A stretch of 7,467 nucleotides of DNA. It comes from Rhodoferax sp. GTDB taxonomy: Bacteria > Pseudomonadota > Gammaproteobacteria > Burkholderiales > Burkholderiaceae_C. Shown in pieces: positions 1-5,746 of the stretch; position 1 is the first letter of the stretch; each line of letters starts with the position of its first letter. The stretch is from contig JAQSDS010000054.1 in the NCBI GenBank assembly GCA_029946045.1, positions 1-7,467 of the forward strand. Reading direction: 5' to 3'. The notes beneath the pieces are model-generated. The model ran no database searches and was not told where the DNA came from. It worked only from the letters and a program-made list of their open reading frames with translations. Position numbers and translations under genes: made by a program.

Positions 1-350
1 TTTTCAAAAAGTTCACCAAGGCACTCGAACCCATGGGGCTGGTCGCGCGTGAGCGGCAGGACTACCTCAAGGCTGACTTCATGGCCAACGCGCTGGCACT
101 GCAAGAGCTCTCGAAACAACCCTGGGTTTATTTCACCGCCGACGGCAATTACCCGCCAACCCGTGCCAAGGCCGAGGTCTGGAGCCAGGCGGGTGAATTC
201 AAACAGGCCCAGGACAACTTCTTGGCCAACGTGAACAAGCTGGTAGCGGTGTCGGGTAGCGCCGACTTGCCCGCTATCCGGGCCAGCGTGGAGGCAGTGC
301 AAAAGGACTGCAAAAGCTGCCACGACCAGTTCCGCAGCGACCGTCAATAG
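1..350 (+). CDS. Cytochrome c' (class II c-type cytochrome), 3' part
   Basis: The reading frame is open from the left edge (first full codon at 3) to TAG at 348-350, so the gene begins outside the window. About 115 C-terminal residues are visible. They are helix-rich, and the covalent haem site CKSCH lies 9-13 residues from the end, followed by DQFR. A CxxCH at the very C-terminus of a four-helix protein is the hallmark of cytochrome c' (class II), a periplasmic haem protein of about 125-130 mature residues. Members bind NO or CO and are linked to nitrosative-stress protection or electron transfer. The missing part would hold the signal peptide and the start of helix 1. The EPMG near the visible start fits the helix-1 region lining the distal haem face. 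The ATG at 33 is an internal Met. The family call is firm; the exact partner and role are not visible here. Confidence 0.88.
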   Translation, partial: FKKFTKALEPMGLVARERQDYLKADFMANALALQELSKQPWVYFTADGNYPPTRAKAEVWSQAGEFKQAQDNFLANVNKLVAVSGSADLPAIRASVEAVQKDCKSCHDQFRSDRQ

Positions 351-351
351 G

Positions 352-384
352 TTTGCCGCAAAAGCAACGCTGCGGCGAATTTTT
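352..384 (+). terminator. Rho-independent terminator of the cytochrome c' gene
   Basis: TTTGCCGCA (352-360) pairs with TGCGGCGAA (371-379) over nine positions, one of them a G-T wobble, around a 10-nt loop. TTTTT (380-384) follows directly. It begins 2 nt after the cytochrome stop codon. The T-tract overlaps the last base of the stop codon of the convergent rfaE2 gene. On the minus strand there is no T-tract, so it should work only for the plus-strand gene. Confidence 0.85.
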
Positions 385-878
385 CAGGTGGCTCTGATCT
401 TCTTCACCAGCGCGGTGGTCGAGTAACCCGCCACGAACGGCAAGGCCAGCGCTCGACCGCCCCAGGACTGCACCAATGCCGATTCCGGCAGCCGGGCCAT
501 GTCGTAGTCACCGCCCTTGACCAGAATATCAGGGCGCACCATGGCGATCAATTCCAGCGGCGTGTCTTCGTCAAACCAGGTCACCAGGCTGCTGCTGGCC
601 AGGGCCGCCATGACGCAGGCACGGTCCATTTCATTGTTCAGTGGCCGGTCCGGGCCTTTGCCAAGCCGCCGCGCCGAGGCGTCGGTGTTCAGCGCCACCA
701 GCAGGCTGGCGCCCAGTGCGCGAGCTTGCGCCAGATACATCACATGACCGCGGTGCAACACGTCAAAGACGCCATTGGTGAACACCAGCGGACGCGGCAG
801 CGTGGCCACGCACGCCGCCAACGCACGCGGGTGGCAGAGCTTGGCTGTCAAATCAGGAAAGCTGGAGGTGTCAGACAT
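384..878 (-). CDS. rfaE2: D-glycero-beta-D-manno-heptose 1-phosphate adenylyltransferase (HldC / RfaE domain II)
   Basis: This 164-residue cytoplasmic enzyme transfers AMP from ATP to heptose 1-phosphate, giving ADP-heptose for the LPS inner core. It has the cytidylyltransferase-like nucleotide-binding fold: residues 33-49 carry FTNGVFDVLHRGH with the HxGH motif at 42-45, followed by the helix MYLAQARALG. VRPDILVKGGDY (114-125) and GYSTTALVKKI (151-161) are the usual C-terminal motifs. In E. coli this domain is fused to a kinase domain (HldE); a length near 160 residues shows the split form common in betaproteobacteria, with the kinase (HldA) encoded elsewhere. The ATG at 878 is preferred. 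The frame stays open to 1073, but that extension is Cys/Pro-rich, overlaps the zinc-ribbon gene and is not family-like. ATG 887 is the only close alternative. No strong Shine-Dalgarno is seen. It may be co-transcribed with the upstream zinc-ribbon gene, 55 nt away. Confidence 0.93.
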   Translation of the reverse strand: MSDTSSFPDLTAKLCHPRALAACVATLPRPLVFTNGVFDVLHRGHVMYLAQARALGASLLVALNTDASARRLGKGPDRPLNNEMDRACVMAALASSSLVTWFDEDTPLELIAMVRPDILVKGGDYDMARLPESALVQSWGGRALALPFVAGYSTTALVKKIRAT

Positions 879-933
879 GACCCGCATGCTAGCAGGCATT
901 GCTGCACGCGAGCCGCTGGCGCGAACCACCGCG

Positions 934-1152
934 CTAGGAACGCATGGACAGGGACTGAAGCCCCAAGCCTGGGCGCGGCGCCCACCATGACTGCAGATCG
1001 GTAAACACGGCACGGCACCCGGTGCAGCGGTATTGCCCATTGGGCAGCAAGGCGCCGCTGGGGGCACGATCAATCACCGGTTGGTAACAGGTTGAACCGC
1101 AGGCCCGACACTGGTAGGCCGTCTTGAAATGGGGTTTGAAGCGTGTTGCCAT
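934..1152 (-). CDS. Small zinc-ribbon protein, function unknown
   Basis: This 72-residue protein has CRAC at 15-18 and CTGC at 43-46, two CxxC knuckles 24 residues apart, which should bind one Zn2+ as a rubredoxin-like or zinc-ribbon fold. Between the knuckles is an NGQYRC segment. After the second come VFTDLQSWW and a basic, Pro-rich tail. There is no signal peptide or membrane segment, so it is probably cytoplasmic. I recall similar short CxxC/CxxC hypothetical proteins from Burkholderiales but cannot name a function. The start is taken as ATG 1152; an in-frame TTG at 1161 would add three residues. Neither has a clear Shine-Dalgarno. A weak promoter is possible on the minus strand (TTGGAC at 1227-1222, an 18-nt spacer, TACATT at 1203-1198). 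It lies between the GST gene (gap 113 nt) and rfaE2 (gap 55 nt), all on the same strand. Confidence 0.68.
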   Translation of the reverse strand: MATRFKPHFKTAYQCRACGSTCYQPVIDRAPSGALLPNGQYRCTGCRAVFTDLQSWWAPRPGLGLQSLSMRS

Positions 1153-1265
1153 GGTGCGCAAACTTTAACGCCAGCAGGCGCAGGTTTGGTCGGAAAAAAT
1201 GTAAGTCGATGTAAACCATGTGTCCAAACCTACAAGCATGTGGCCAGGCTGGCCAGGACAAGGGA

Positions 1266-1880
1266 TCAGACGGGTTGGGTGTCCATGAAACTGGCACGCA
1301 GCATGAGTTTGTCTTGCAGCTTGACCAGGTTGGGGTACTGTTCACGCCACGACAGTTGCGGAAAACGAAAGTCCAGGTAGCCCAGGGCCACGCCGACAGC
1401 GACATCGGCCAGGCTCAGATGCACGCCCATGCAAAAGGGCTTGTCGCCCAAATTCTTGCTGGCCGCCAGCAAGGCCGACGCTACCTTGCCAAGCTGCCTG
1501 TCGATCCAGGCTGAACTGCGCTGGGCATCGGCGCGCCCGCCCCAAGTCGCCTCCAGTCGCGCCAAAATAGCCGCATCCAGGATGCCATCGGCGAGGGCTT
1601 CCCAGGTTTTAACCTCGGCACGCTCCCGACCTACCGCTGGAATGAGCTTGCCGACCGGCGACAGGGTGTCGAGGTACTCCACAATGACCCGTGAATCGTA
1701 AATCACATCACCTGCTTCCATAACCAGACAAGGTACCTTGCCCAACGGGCTCAACTCGGCAATATGGGTATTGGCAGACCAGACGTCTTCCAGCAGGTAA
1801 TCGTAGTCGAGCTTTTTTTCGGCCATGACGACGCGTACTTTGCGCACATAGGGGCTGGTGTTGGAACCGATCAATTTCAT
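1266..1880 (-). CDS. Glutathione S-transferase family protein, YibF-like
   Basis: This is a 204-residue cytoplasmic GST-fold protein. The N-terminal thioredoxin-like domain (about 1-75) opens MKLIGSNTSPYVRKV, with the TSP stretch where the glutathione-activating Ser/Cys lies in bacterial GSTs. It has the cis-proline in KVP (Pro50) and the glutathione gamma-Glu binding motif YDS (61-63) before RVIVEYL. The all-helical C-terminal domain holds EALADGILDA (95-104), close to the equivalent segment of E. coli YibF as I remember it, and the N-capping motif SLADVAVGVALGYLDF (156-171). Length matches YibF (about 200). The physiological substrate is unknown; family members conjugate or reduce electrophiles with glutathione. 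ATG 1880 starts directly at the conserved MKLIG. ATG 1886 adds two residues, and the frame upstream to 1955 is not family-like. An AT-rich TATATT on the minus strand (1905-1900) may be its -10 box. Confidence 0.9.
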   Translation of the reverse strand: MKLIGSNTSPYVRKVRVVMAEKKLDYDYLLEDVWSANTHIAELSPLGKVPCLVMEAGDVIYDSRVIVEYLDTLSPVGKLIPAVGRERAEVKTWEALADGILDAAILARLEATWGGRADAQRSSAWIDRQLGKVASALLAASKNLGDKPFCMGVHLSLADVAVGVALGYLDFRFPQLSWREQYPNLVKLQDKLMLRASFMDTQPV

Positions 1881-2024
1881 GGGCATGTGACAGAGGTGCA
1901 ATATATTTTGATGCTTGCATTCTATACAGCGCATGCTGACAGGCACGGCGCACAACAGAAGCCCTTGCCCTTATCCCACCGCCGGCCTTGCGACCCATAG
2001 CGCCACCGAGCTGGTGCTTGTCTG

Positions 2025-2267
2025 GGGTGCAATTCAAAATGATGTCACGCCTCTAAAAGTATGACCCAATCCCCGTACCTGAGCGCCTGGAATGGTCTAC
2101 CTACAGCCGCATGGAATCAGTCGGGCGATGCGATTTGCGAAGGTAAAGGCGGAGACCGCGCAGCGGACGGGGGACACGCAGCAAAGCGCATCGCCTGACT
2201 GATTGGGAAAACACCTTGATGCAGCCTTTGCCCTGGAATCTCTCCCACACCACTTTGAATCGCACCC
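2025..2267. mobile_element. Non-autonomous transposon-like element (MITE-like), copy A, 243 bp
   Basis: The left end reads GGGTGCAATTCAAAATG from 2025. The right end, read inward on the minus strand from 2267, is GGGTGCGATTCAAAGTG. The two ends match over about 21 bp with three mismatches, all transitions, so they are terminal inverted repeats. Positions 2061-2267 align without gaps to 5937-6143 (about 27 differences in 207 by hand count, roughly 87% identity). Flanking 9-mers GCTTGTCTG (2016-2024) and GCTGGCCTT (2268-2276) agree at 6 of 9 positions, perhaps a decayed target duplication. There is no transposase inside. It fills most of the GST-purB intergenic region and ends 41 bp before the purB start; the TTG/ATG codons at 2216-2221, in frame with purB, belong to the element. 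The transposase family that moved it is unknown. Confidence 0.75.
2115..2204 (+). other. Long foldback in copy A, candidate structured RNA
   Basis: AATCAGTCGGGCGATGCG (2115-2132) pairs with 2187-2204 over 18 positions with one non-Watson-Crick position, which is G-U on the plus strand. TTTGC (2134-2138) then pairs with GCAAA (2181-2185). The enclosed part contains a small GC hairpin, 2154-2168, around a GCA loop. The same fold is present in copy B at 5991-6080. It is either a transcribed structured RNA or a DNA hairpin used in mobility; expression cannot be judged from sequence. Confidence 0.5.
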
Positions 2268-2295
2268 GCTGGCCTTTGGCTCTATTTGATCCTTC

Positions 2296-2301
2296 TACAA
2301 T
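2296..2301 (+). promoter_or_regulatory. Possible -10 box of purB (leaderless start)
   Basis: TACAAT (5 of 6 to TATAAT) lies 7 nt before the purB ATG. There is no convincing -35 hexamer at 16-18 bp and no Shine-Dalgarno before the ATG. If it is used, transcription would start almost at the A of the ATG, giving a leaderless mRNA. The alternative is a promoter inside or upstream of the repeat element at 2025-2267. Confidence 0.3.
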
Positions 2302-2308
2302 CCCACGC

Positions 2309-3688
2309 ATGACTACTTCTGCCATCTCCGCCCTTTCTCCACTGGACGGCCGCTACGCTGCCAAACTCGCCAAATTACGCCCCGCCATGAGCGAACAGGG
2401 CTACATGCACCGACGGGTGCAAGTTGAAGTCGCCTGGTTTATTGCCTTGAGTGACTGCGGCTTCAAGGAGTTCAAGACTTTATCTCCAGGCGCACGTACC
2501 TATCTGCTGGGCCTGGTCAAGAATTTCTCGGAAATCGACGGCAACGCCATCAAGACCATCGAAAAAGTCACCAACCACGACGTCAAGGCGGTTGAATACT
2601 GGATCAAGTCCAAATTTGAGGGTCGAACTGAGCTGGTGGCCGCGCAGGAATTTGTCCACTTTGGCTGCACCAGCGAAGACATCAACAACACCAGCCATGC
2701 GCTGCAGCTCAAAAGCGGCCGCGAGCAGGTGCTGCTGCCCCGGCTTGATGACATCATCGACAAACTGCGCCAGATGGCACATGCCTTTGCCGAGGTGTCC
2801 ATGCTGAGCCGCACCCACGGCCAAACCGCCAGCCCGACCACCGTGGGCAAGGAAATCGCCAACGTGGTGGTGCGCCTGGTGGCGGCACGCGAAAAAATTG
2901 CCAGCGTCAAACTGATGGGAAAAATGAACGGAGCGGTGGGCAACTTCAACGCCCACCTGTCGGCCTGGCCCGATTTTGACTGGGAGGCCTTCAGCCGCCG
3001 GGTCATTGAAAACCCCGAACCACTGGGCCTGGGCCTGACGTTTCAGCCCTATAGCATCCAGATCGAGCCGCACGACTACATGGCCGAGCTGTTTGACGCG
3101 GTGGCGCGCGCCAACACCATCCTGATCGACTGGTCGCGTGACGTCTGGGGCTACGTGTCTTTGGGCTACTTCAAGCAAAAATTGCGCGACGGCGAGGTAG
3201 GTTCCAGCACCATGCCGCACAAGGTCAATCCGATCGACTTTGAAAACGCCGAAGGCAACCTGGGCCTGGCCAACGCGCTGCTGCGCCACATGAGCGACAA
3301 GTTGCCTATCAGCCGTTGGCAGCGCGACCTGACCGACAGCACTGTGCTGCGCAACATGGGTGTGGCGCTGGGTTACGCCGTGCTGGCCTACCAATCACTG
3401 GCCACGGGCCTGGGCAAACTCGAGATCAACGAGGCCGCCATTGCCGCCGACCTCGACAGCTCCTGGGAAGTCATGGCCGAACCGATTCAAACTGTGATGC
3501 GTCGCCATGGCCTGCCGCAACCCTATGAGCAGCTCAAGAAATTCACCCGTGGCGAGGCCATGACGCGCGAGCTGATGCAGGGCTTCATTGCCGGCCTGGC
3601 GCTGCCCGAGGCCGAAAAAGAGCGGCTGCTGGCCATGACGCCTGCCAGTTACGTGGGCAAGGCAGCCGAGCTGGCGCGCCGGGTGTAA
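2309..3688 (+). CDS. purB: Adenylosuccinate lyase
   Basis: This 459-residue cytoplasmic homotetrameric enzyme of the fumarase/aspartase superfamily acts twice in purine synthesis. It releases fumarate from SAICAR to give AICAR, and from adenylosuccinate to give AMP. The N-terminus ALSPLDGRYAAK (8-19) is the usual opening. TSEDINN (121-127) and SRTHGQ (168-173, His170 as general acid) are active-site segments. The superfamily signature GSSTMPHKVNPIDFEN (298-313) holds the catalytic Ser at about 300 on the flexible loop. Length agrees with E. coli PurB (456). ATG 2309 is chosen because the conserved sequence begins within ten residues; the 31 extra codons back to TTG 2216 are mostly repeat-element DNA. 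No Shine-Dalgarno is visible. yaeQ begins 10 nt after the stop, so the two are probably one transcript. Confidence 0.98.
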   Translation: MTTSAISALSPLDGRYAAKLAKLRPAMSEQGYMHRRVQVEVAWFIALSDCGFKEFKTLSPGARTYLLGLVKNFSEIDGNAIKTIEKVTNHDVKAVEYWIKSKFEGRTELVAAQEFVHFGCTSEDINNTSHALQLKSGREQVLLPRLDDIIDKLRQMAHAFAEVSMLSRTHGQTASPTTVGKEIANVVVRLVAAREKIASVKLMGKMNGAVGNFNAHLSAWPDFDWEAFSRRVIENPEPLGLGLTFQPYSIQIEPHDYMAELFDAVARANTILIDWSRDVWGYVSLGYFKQKLRDGEVGSSTMPHKVNPIDFENAEGNLGLANALLRHMSDKLPISRWQRDLTDSTVLRNMGVALGYAVLAYQSLATGLGKLEINEAAIAADLDSSWEVMAEPIQTVMRRHGLPQPYEQLKKFTRGEAMTRELMQGFIAGLALPEAEKERLLAMTPASYVGKAAELARRV

Positions 3689-3698
3689 ACACCTTTTC

Positions 3699-4259
3699 AT
3701 GGCCATCAAATCCACCATCTTCAAGGCCAGCCTGCAAATTGCAGACATTGACCACGGCTACTACGCCGATCACGCGCTGACGCTGGCGCGCCACCCCAGC
3801 GAAACCGACGAACGCATGATGGTGCGACTGTGCGCGCTGGCCCTGCAAGCACACCAGTTGCAAAGCGTCTGTGCTGGCGACGGCACACTGGCCTTTGGCG
3901 CCGGCCTGAGCGACCCCAACGAACCTGATGTCTGGCTACGCGACTTCACTGGCCAGACGCGCCTGTGGATCGAAGTTGGTCAACCCGAGGACAAGCCACT
4001 GCTGAAAGCCTGTGGCAAGGCCGATGCCGTGGTGCTGTACTGTTTCAGCCAGGCGGCCGATATTTGGTGGCGCGGCATGGAAAGCAAGCTCGTGCGCCCC
4101 AAAAACCTACGCGTCTGGCGCATTCCCACTGCAGCGGCACAAGCGCTGATCCCCATGGCGCAACGCAACATGGCGCTGCAGGCCACCATCCAGGAAGGCA
4201 TGCTGACGCTGGGTGATGGCAGCCACAACGTCGATATTGAGCCGCTAATCTGGAAGTAG
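3699..4259 (+). CDS. yaeQ: YaeQ family protein
   Basis: The 186-residue protein resembles E. coli YaeQ (181) along its whole length as I recall it. It opens MAIKSTIFKASLQIADIDHGYY, then LTLARHPSETDERMMVRL (27-44), EPDVWLRD (75-82), LWIEVGQP (89-96), ADIWWRGMESK (120-130) and the late LQATIQEGML (160-169). YaeQ proteins are assigned to the PD-(D/E)XK nuclease-like fold. Asp77 and Glu92 (in IEVGQ) are plausible acidic site residues, but no enzymatic activity is established to my knowledge. An old link to RfaH-type anti-termination was not sustained. It has no signal peptide and should be cytoplasmic. It starts 10 nt after purB without a clear Shine-Dalgarno, so translational coupling is likely. 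The purB stop is followed by a small dyad, GGTGT-aa-ACACC. Confidence 0.95.
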   Translation: MAIKSTIFKASLQIADIDHGYYADHALTLARHPSETDERMMVRLCALALQAHQLQSVCAGDGTLAFGAGLSDPNEPDVWLRDFTGQTRLWIEVGQPEDKPLLKACGKADAVVLYCFSQAADIWWRGMESKLVRPKNLRVWRIPTAAAQALIPMAQRNMALQATIQEGMLTLGDGSHNVDIEPLIWK

Positions 4260-4282
4260 TTGACAGGCGTCAAGTTCGTGAA

Positions 4283-4306
4283 ATGTCACGTCGATATTAT
4301 TGACAT
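4283..4306. promoter_or_regulatory. Inverted repeat upstream of the SDR gene, possible operator
   Basis: ATGTCA (4283-4288) and TGACAT (4301-4306) are a perfect 6-bp inverted repeat around an AT-rich 12-bp centre, within the 75-bp gap between yaeQ and the dehydrogenase. TTGACA (4300-4305), a consensus -35, overlaps the right half. Its best -10 partner (CTAAAT, 4325-4330, 19-bp spacer) sits very close to the ATG. The layout would suit repressor control, but this is a guess from symmetry. Confidence 0.3.
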
Positions 4307-4334
4307 GTTTCTTTCACTACTCACCTAAATCATC

Positions 4335-5081
4335 ATGTCTGCACGTCTTTCCAACAAAGTTTCCATCATCACCGGCGCAGCTCAAGGCATTGGCCTGGCC
4401 ACTGCGCTCAAATTCGCCCAGGAAGGCGCCATCGTCATTATTTGTGATGTCAAGCAGGCTGGTGTGGATGAAGCGCTTGCACAATGCCGGGCGCTGGGCG
4501 CCACCGCAGAAGGTTTTGTCATGGACGTGACCCAGCGTGCCATGGTCGATGACGTGGTGGCCCAGGTCAAGGCCAAATTCGGCCGCATCGACGTGCTGGT
4601 CAACAACGCCGGCATCACCCAGGATGCGCGCCTGCAAAAAATGACCGCCGAACAATTCGACAAGGTCATCGACGTCAACCTGCGCGGCGTGTTCCACTGC
4701 TCCCAAGCCGTGGCCGACGGTATGGTGGCCCAGGGCAGCGGCGTGATCCTGAACGCCAGTTCAGTGGTCGGCCTGTATGGTAACTTTGGTCAAACCAACT
4801 ACGCCGCCACCAAGTTCGGCGTGATCGGCTTTACCAAGACCTGGAGCCGCGAACTCGGTCCCAAGGGCGTGCGCACCAACGCGGTCGCCCCTGGTTTCAT
4901 CACCACCCCGATGGTGGCCGCCATGCCCGAAAAAGTGCTGGCTGACCTGAGCGCCAAGGTCGCACTGCGCCGCCTGGGCAAGCCTGAAGAAATTGCCAAC
5001 GTCTACGCCTTCCTGGCCAGCGACGAAGCCACTTACATCAATGGCGAAGTGATCGAAGTTTCGGGCGGCATTTCTCTCTAA
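4335..5081 (+). CDS. Short-chain dehydrogenase/reductase, FabG-like (3-oxoacyl-ACP reductase type)
   Basis: The 248-residue classical SDR has the Rossmann glycine motif TGAAQGIG (13-20), DV (64-65) contacting the adenine, NNAG (90-93), Asn115, and the catalytic Ser143, Tyr156 and Lys160 (SSVVG...YAATK). It ends [12 protein letters not shown]. The spacing and the segment [14 protein letters not shown] are closest to FabG. Such enzymes reduce 3-oxoacyl-ACP/CoA or oxidise hydroxyacyl and other alcohols. Asp38 at the end of beta strand 2 (ICDVK) is typical of NAD(H)-dependent SDRs and would clash with the NADPH phosphate, so it may not be the biosynthetic NADPH-dependent FabG; no acpP, fabD or fabF lies nearby. 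The start ATG 4335 has no clear Shine-Dalgarno but gives the normal family N-terminus. Its TAA stop is also the first three bases of the 56-bp repeat array. Confidence 0.93.
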   Translation: MSARLSNKVSIITGAAQGIGLATALKFAQEGAIVIICDVKQAGVDEALAQCRALGATAEGFVMDVTQRAMVDDVVAQVKAKFGRIDVLVNNAGITQDARLQKMTAEQFDKVIDVNLRGVFHCSQAVADGMVAQGSGVILNASSVVGLYGNFGQTNYAATKFGVIGFTKTWSRELGPKGVRTNAVAPGFITTPMVAAMPEKVLADLSAKVALRRLGKPEEIANVYAFLASDEATYINGEVIEVSGGISL

Positions 5082-5246
5082 CTTGAAACCTTGCGGGTCA
5101 GACCACTCGCGCAGCGGCGTACTCTGACCCCAACTAACCTGAAACCTTGTGGGTCAGACCACTCGCAAAGCGACGTGCTCTGACCCCAACTAACTTGAAA
5201 CCTTGCGGGTCAGACCACTCGCACAGCGACGTGCTCTGACCCCAAC
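5079..5246. repeat. Three tandem 56-bp REP-like palindromic units
   Basis: Units at 5079-5134, 5135-5190 and 5191-5246 differ from each other at 3-6 of 56 positions. Each begins TAACYTGAAACCTTG and contains a 36-nt hairpin (5095-5130, 5151-5186, 5207-5242). The outer stem GGGTCAGA/TCTGACCC is perfect, followed by a C-C mismatch, CAC/GTG and TCGC/GCGA around a 3-nt loop; unit 2 has the best fold. The array lies between two convergent genes, where hairpins could end transcription from either side or stabilise mRNA 3' ends, though no T-tract follows them. The GGGTCAGA palindrome resembles REP families mobilised by REP-associated tyrosine transposases; no such gene is in the window. Confidence 0.9.
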
Positions 5247-5258
5247 TGATCAGGGGCG

Positions 5259-5279
5259 ACCTTGCGAGTCAGCCCACCA
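5259..5279. repeat. Truncated REP unit at the 3' end of the DUF gene
   Basis: Positions 5259-5279 match the left half of the 56-bp unit (ACCTTGCGGGTCAGACCAC region) with about three changes and then stop before the right arm. It follows unit 3 after a 12-bp gap. The complement of its TCA (5269-5271) is the TGA stop codon of the minus-strand DUF3717-DUF1289 gene, and the last residues KVVG are coded partly within it. Confidence 0.65.
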
Positions 5280-5688
5280 CTTTCTTTTCAGCGGCCCGTT
5301 CGGCGTATTTGTTAAAGCGCCACGAGCTGCCTTCCTGGGTGATGCGGCGCCAGGTGGCGCGTTTTTGCACTGGCTGCATCTCGGTCCAGTACTGCACCTC
5401 GGCAAAGGTTCGGCCGCAGCCCTTGCAGACCTCGTCGCCCTGACTGGTGGAACAAATCGCAATGCAGGGCGTGTCGGGGGTGCTCTGGTACCAGCTCAGC
5501 CAAGCCTGCCAGGCCGCCTCGGACAGGACCGCTTCGTCAATGTCGTGACGCCGCTCAAAGGCCATCACGGCATAGACCTCGGCCAGCGCCCGCGTCGGTG
5601 GCGGCAAGGCTGCGCCGTCAACGCTGGGCAATTTGGCGCGCCAGTAGTTGATGGCGGACTCAATGTCGGTGATGTGGATACCTGTCAT
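5269..5688 (-). CDS. DUF3717-DUF1289 fusion protein with a four-cysteine motif
   Basis: A 139-residue cytoplasmic protein. Residues 5-50 (HITDIESAINYWRAKLPS, then LAEVYAVMAFERRHDI) match DUF3717, a short helical domain typical of Burkholderiales. Residues 72-102 (DTPCIAICSTSQGDEVCKGCGRTFAEVQYW) match DUF1289, with Cys75, Cys79, Cys88 and Cys91 as a probable metal site. The basic C-terminus ends EKKVVG. Function is unknown; DUF1289 proteins are small, presumably zinc- or iron-sulfur-binding. ATG 5688 is chosen because the conserved domain starts four residues later. The in-frame ATG at 5739 lies inside the inserted element 5714-6143 and would add 17 residues encoded by the element's end and target duplication. 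The gene converges on the SDR gene and has REP copies on both sides. Its upstream region was replaced by the insertion. Confidence 0.88.
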   Translation of the reverse strand: MTGIHITDIESAINYWRAKLPSVDGAALPPPTRALAEVYAVMAFERRHDIDEAVLSEAAWQAWLSWYQSTPDTPCIAICSTSQGDEVCKGCGRTFAEVQYWTEMQPVQKRATWRRITQEGSSWRFNKYAERAAEKKVVG

Positions 5689-5697
5689 GGGGTGGGC

Positions 5698-5726
5698 ATC
5701 ATAACTTCCGCACGGGTGCAATTCAA
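5698..5726 (-). promoter_or_regulatory. Hybrid promoter: -35 in the element end, -10 in the flank
   Basis: On the minus strand TTGAAT (5726-5721, 4 of 6 to TTGACA) is followed, after exactly 17 bp, by TATGAT (5703-5698, 5 of 6 to TATAAT). The -35 lies in the left terminal inverted repeat of the element. The -10 lies in the original flank just beyond the 9-bp duplication. Transcription would start near 5691, a few bases before ATG 5688, giving an almost leaderless message. This is inferred from spacing and consensus only. Confidence 0.45.
5705..5713. repeat. Target-site duplication, left copy
   Basis: CTTCCGCAC directly abuts the GGGTGC left end of the element at 5714-6143 and is identical to 6144-6152. 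Confidence 0.88.
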
Positions 5727-5746
5727 ACTGAGGTGACATCGCTAGA

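Noticed and set aside
879..1073. N-terminal extension of rfaE2 to an upstream start at 1073
   Set aside because: The added 65 residues are Cys/Pro-rich, overlap the zinc-ribbon gene in another frame and have no counterpart in the family; a start at 878 gives the normal length of about 160 residues.
1183..1230. GGTTTGG / CCAAACC inverted repeat between the GST and zinc-ribbon genes
   Set aside because: It is only 7 bp with a 34-nt loop, easily found by chance in a region this size.
1241..1255. Palindrome TGGCCAGGCTGGCCA after the GST gene, considered as its terminator
   Set aside because: The symmetry is perfect, but a central single-base loop cannot form as RNA and no T-tract follows on the minus strand, so I do not call it a terminator.
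2216..2308. N-terminal extension of purB from TTG 2216
   Set aside because: The extension is mostly encoded by the right end of the repeat element, and PurB proteins begin near the conserved LSPLDGRY, as from ATG 2309.
2480..3394. 304-residue minus-strand open frame opposite purB
   Set aside because: It lies wholly antisense to a clear adenylosuccinate lyase, is rich in His, Val and Gln as expected from the complement of GC-rich coding DNA, and shows no recognisable domain.
5079..5246. CRISPR array
   Set aside because: The three units are contiguous 56-bp copies with no unique spacers, and no cas genes are present; they are tandem palindromic repeats.
5203..5736. 177-residue plus-strand open frame across the DUF gene
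   Set aside because: It begins in the REP array and runs antisense to the DUF3717-DUF1289 gene, whose Cys motif and domains are convincing; no family features are seen in the plus frame.
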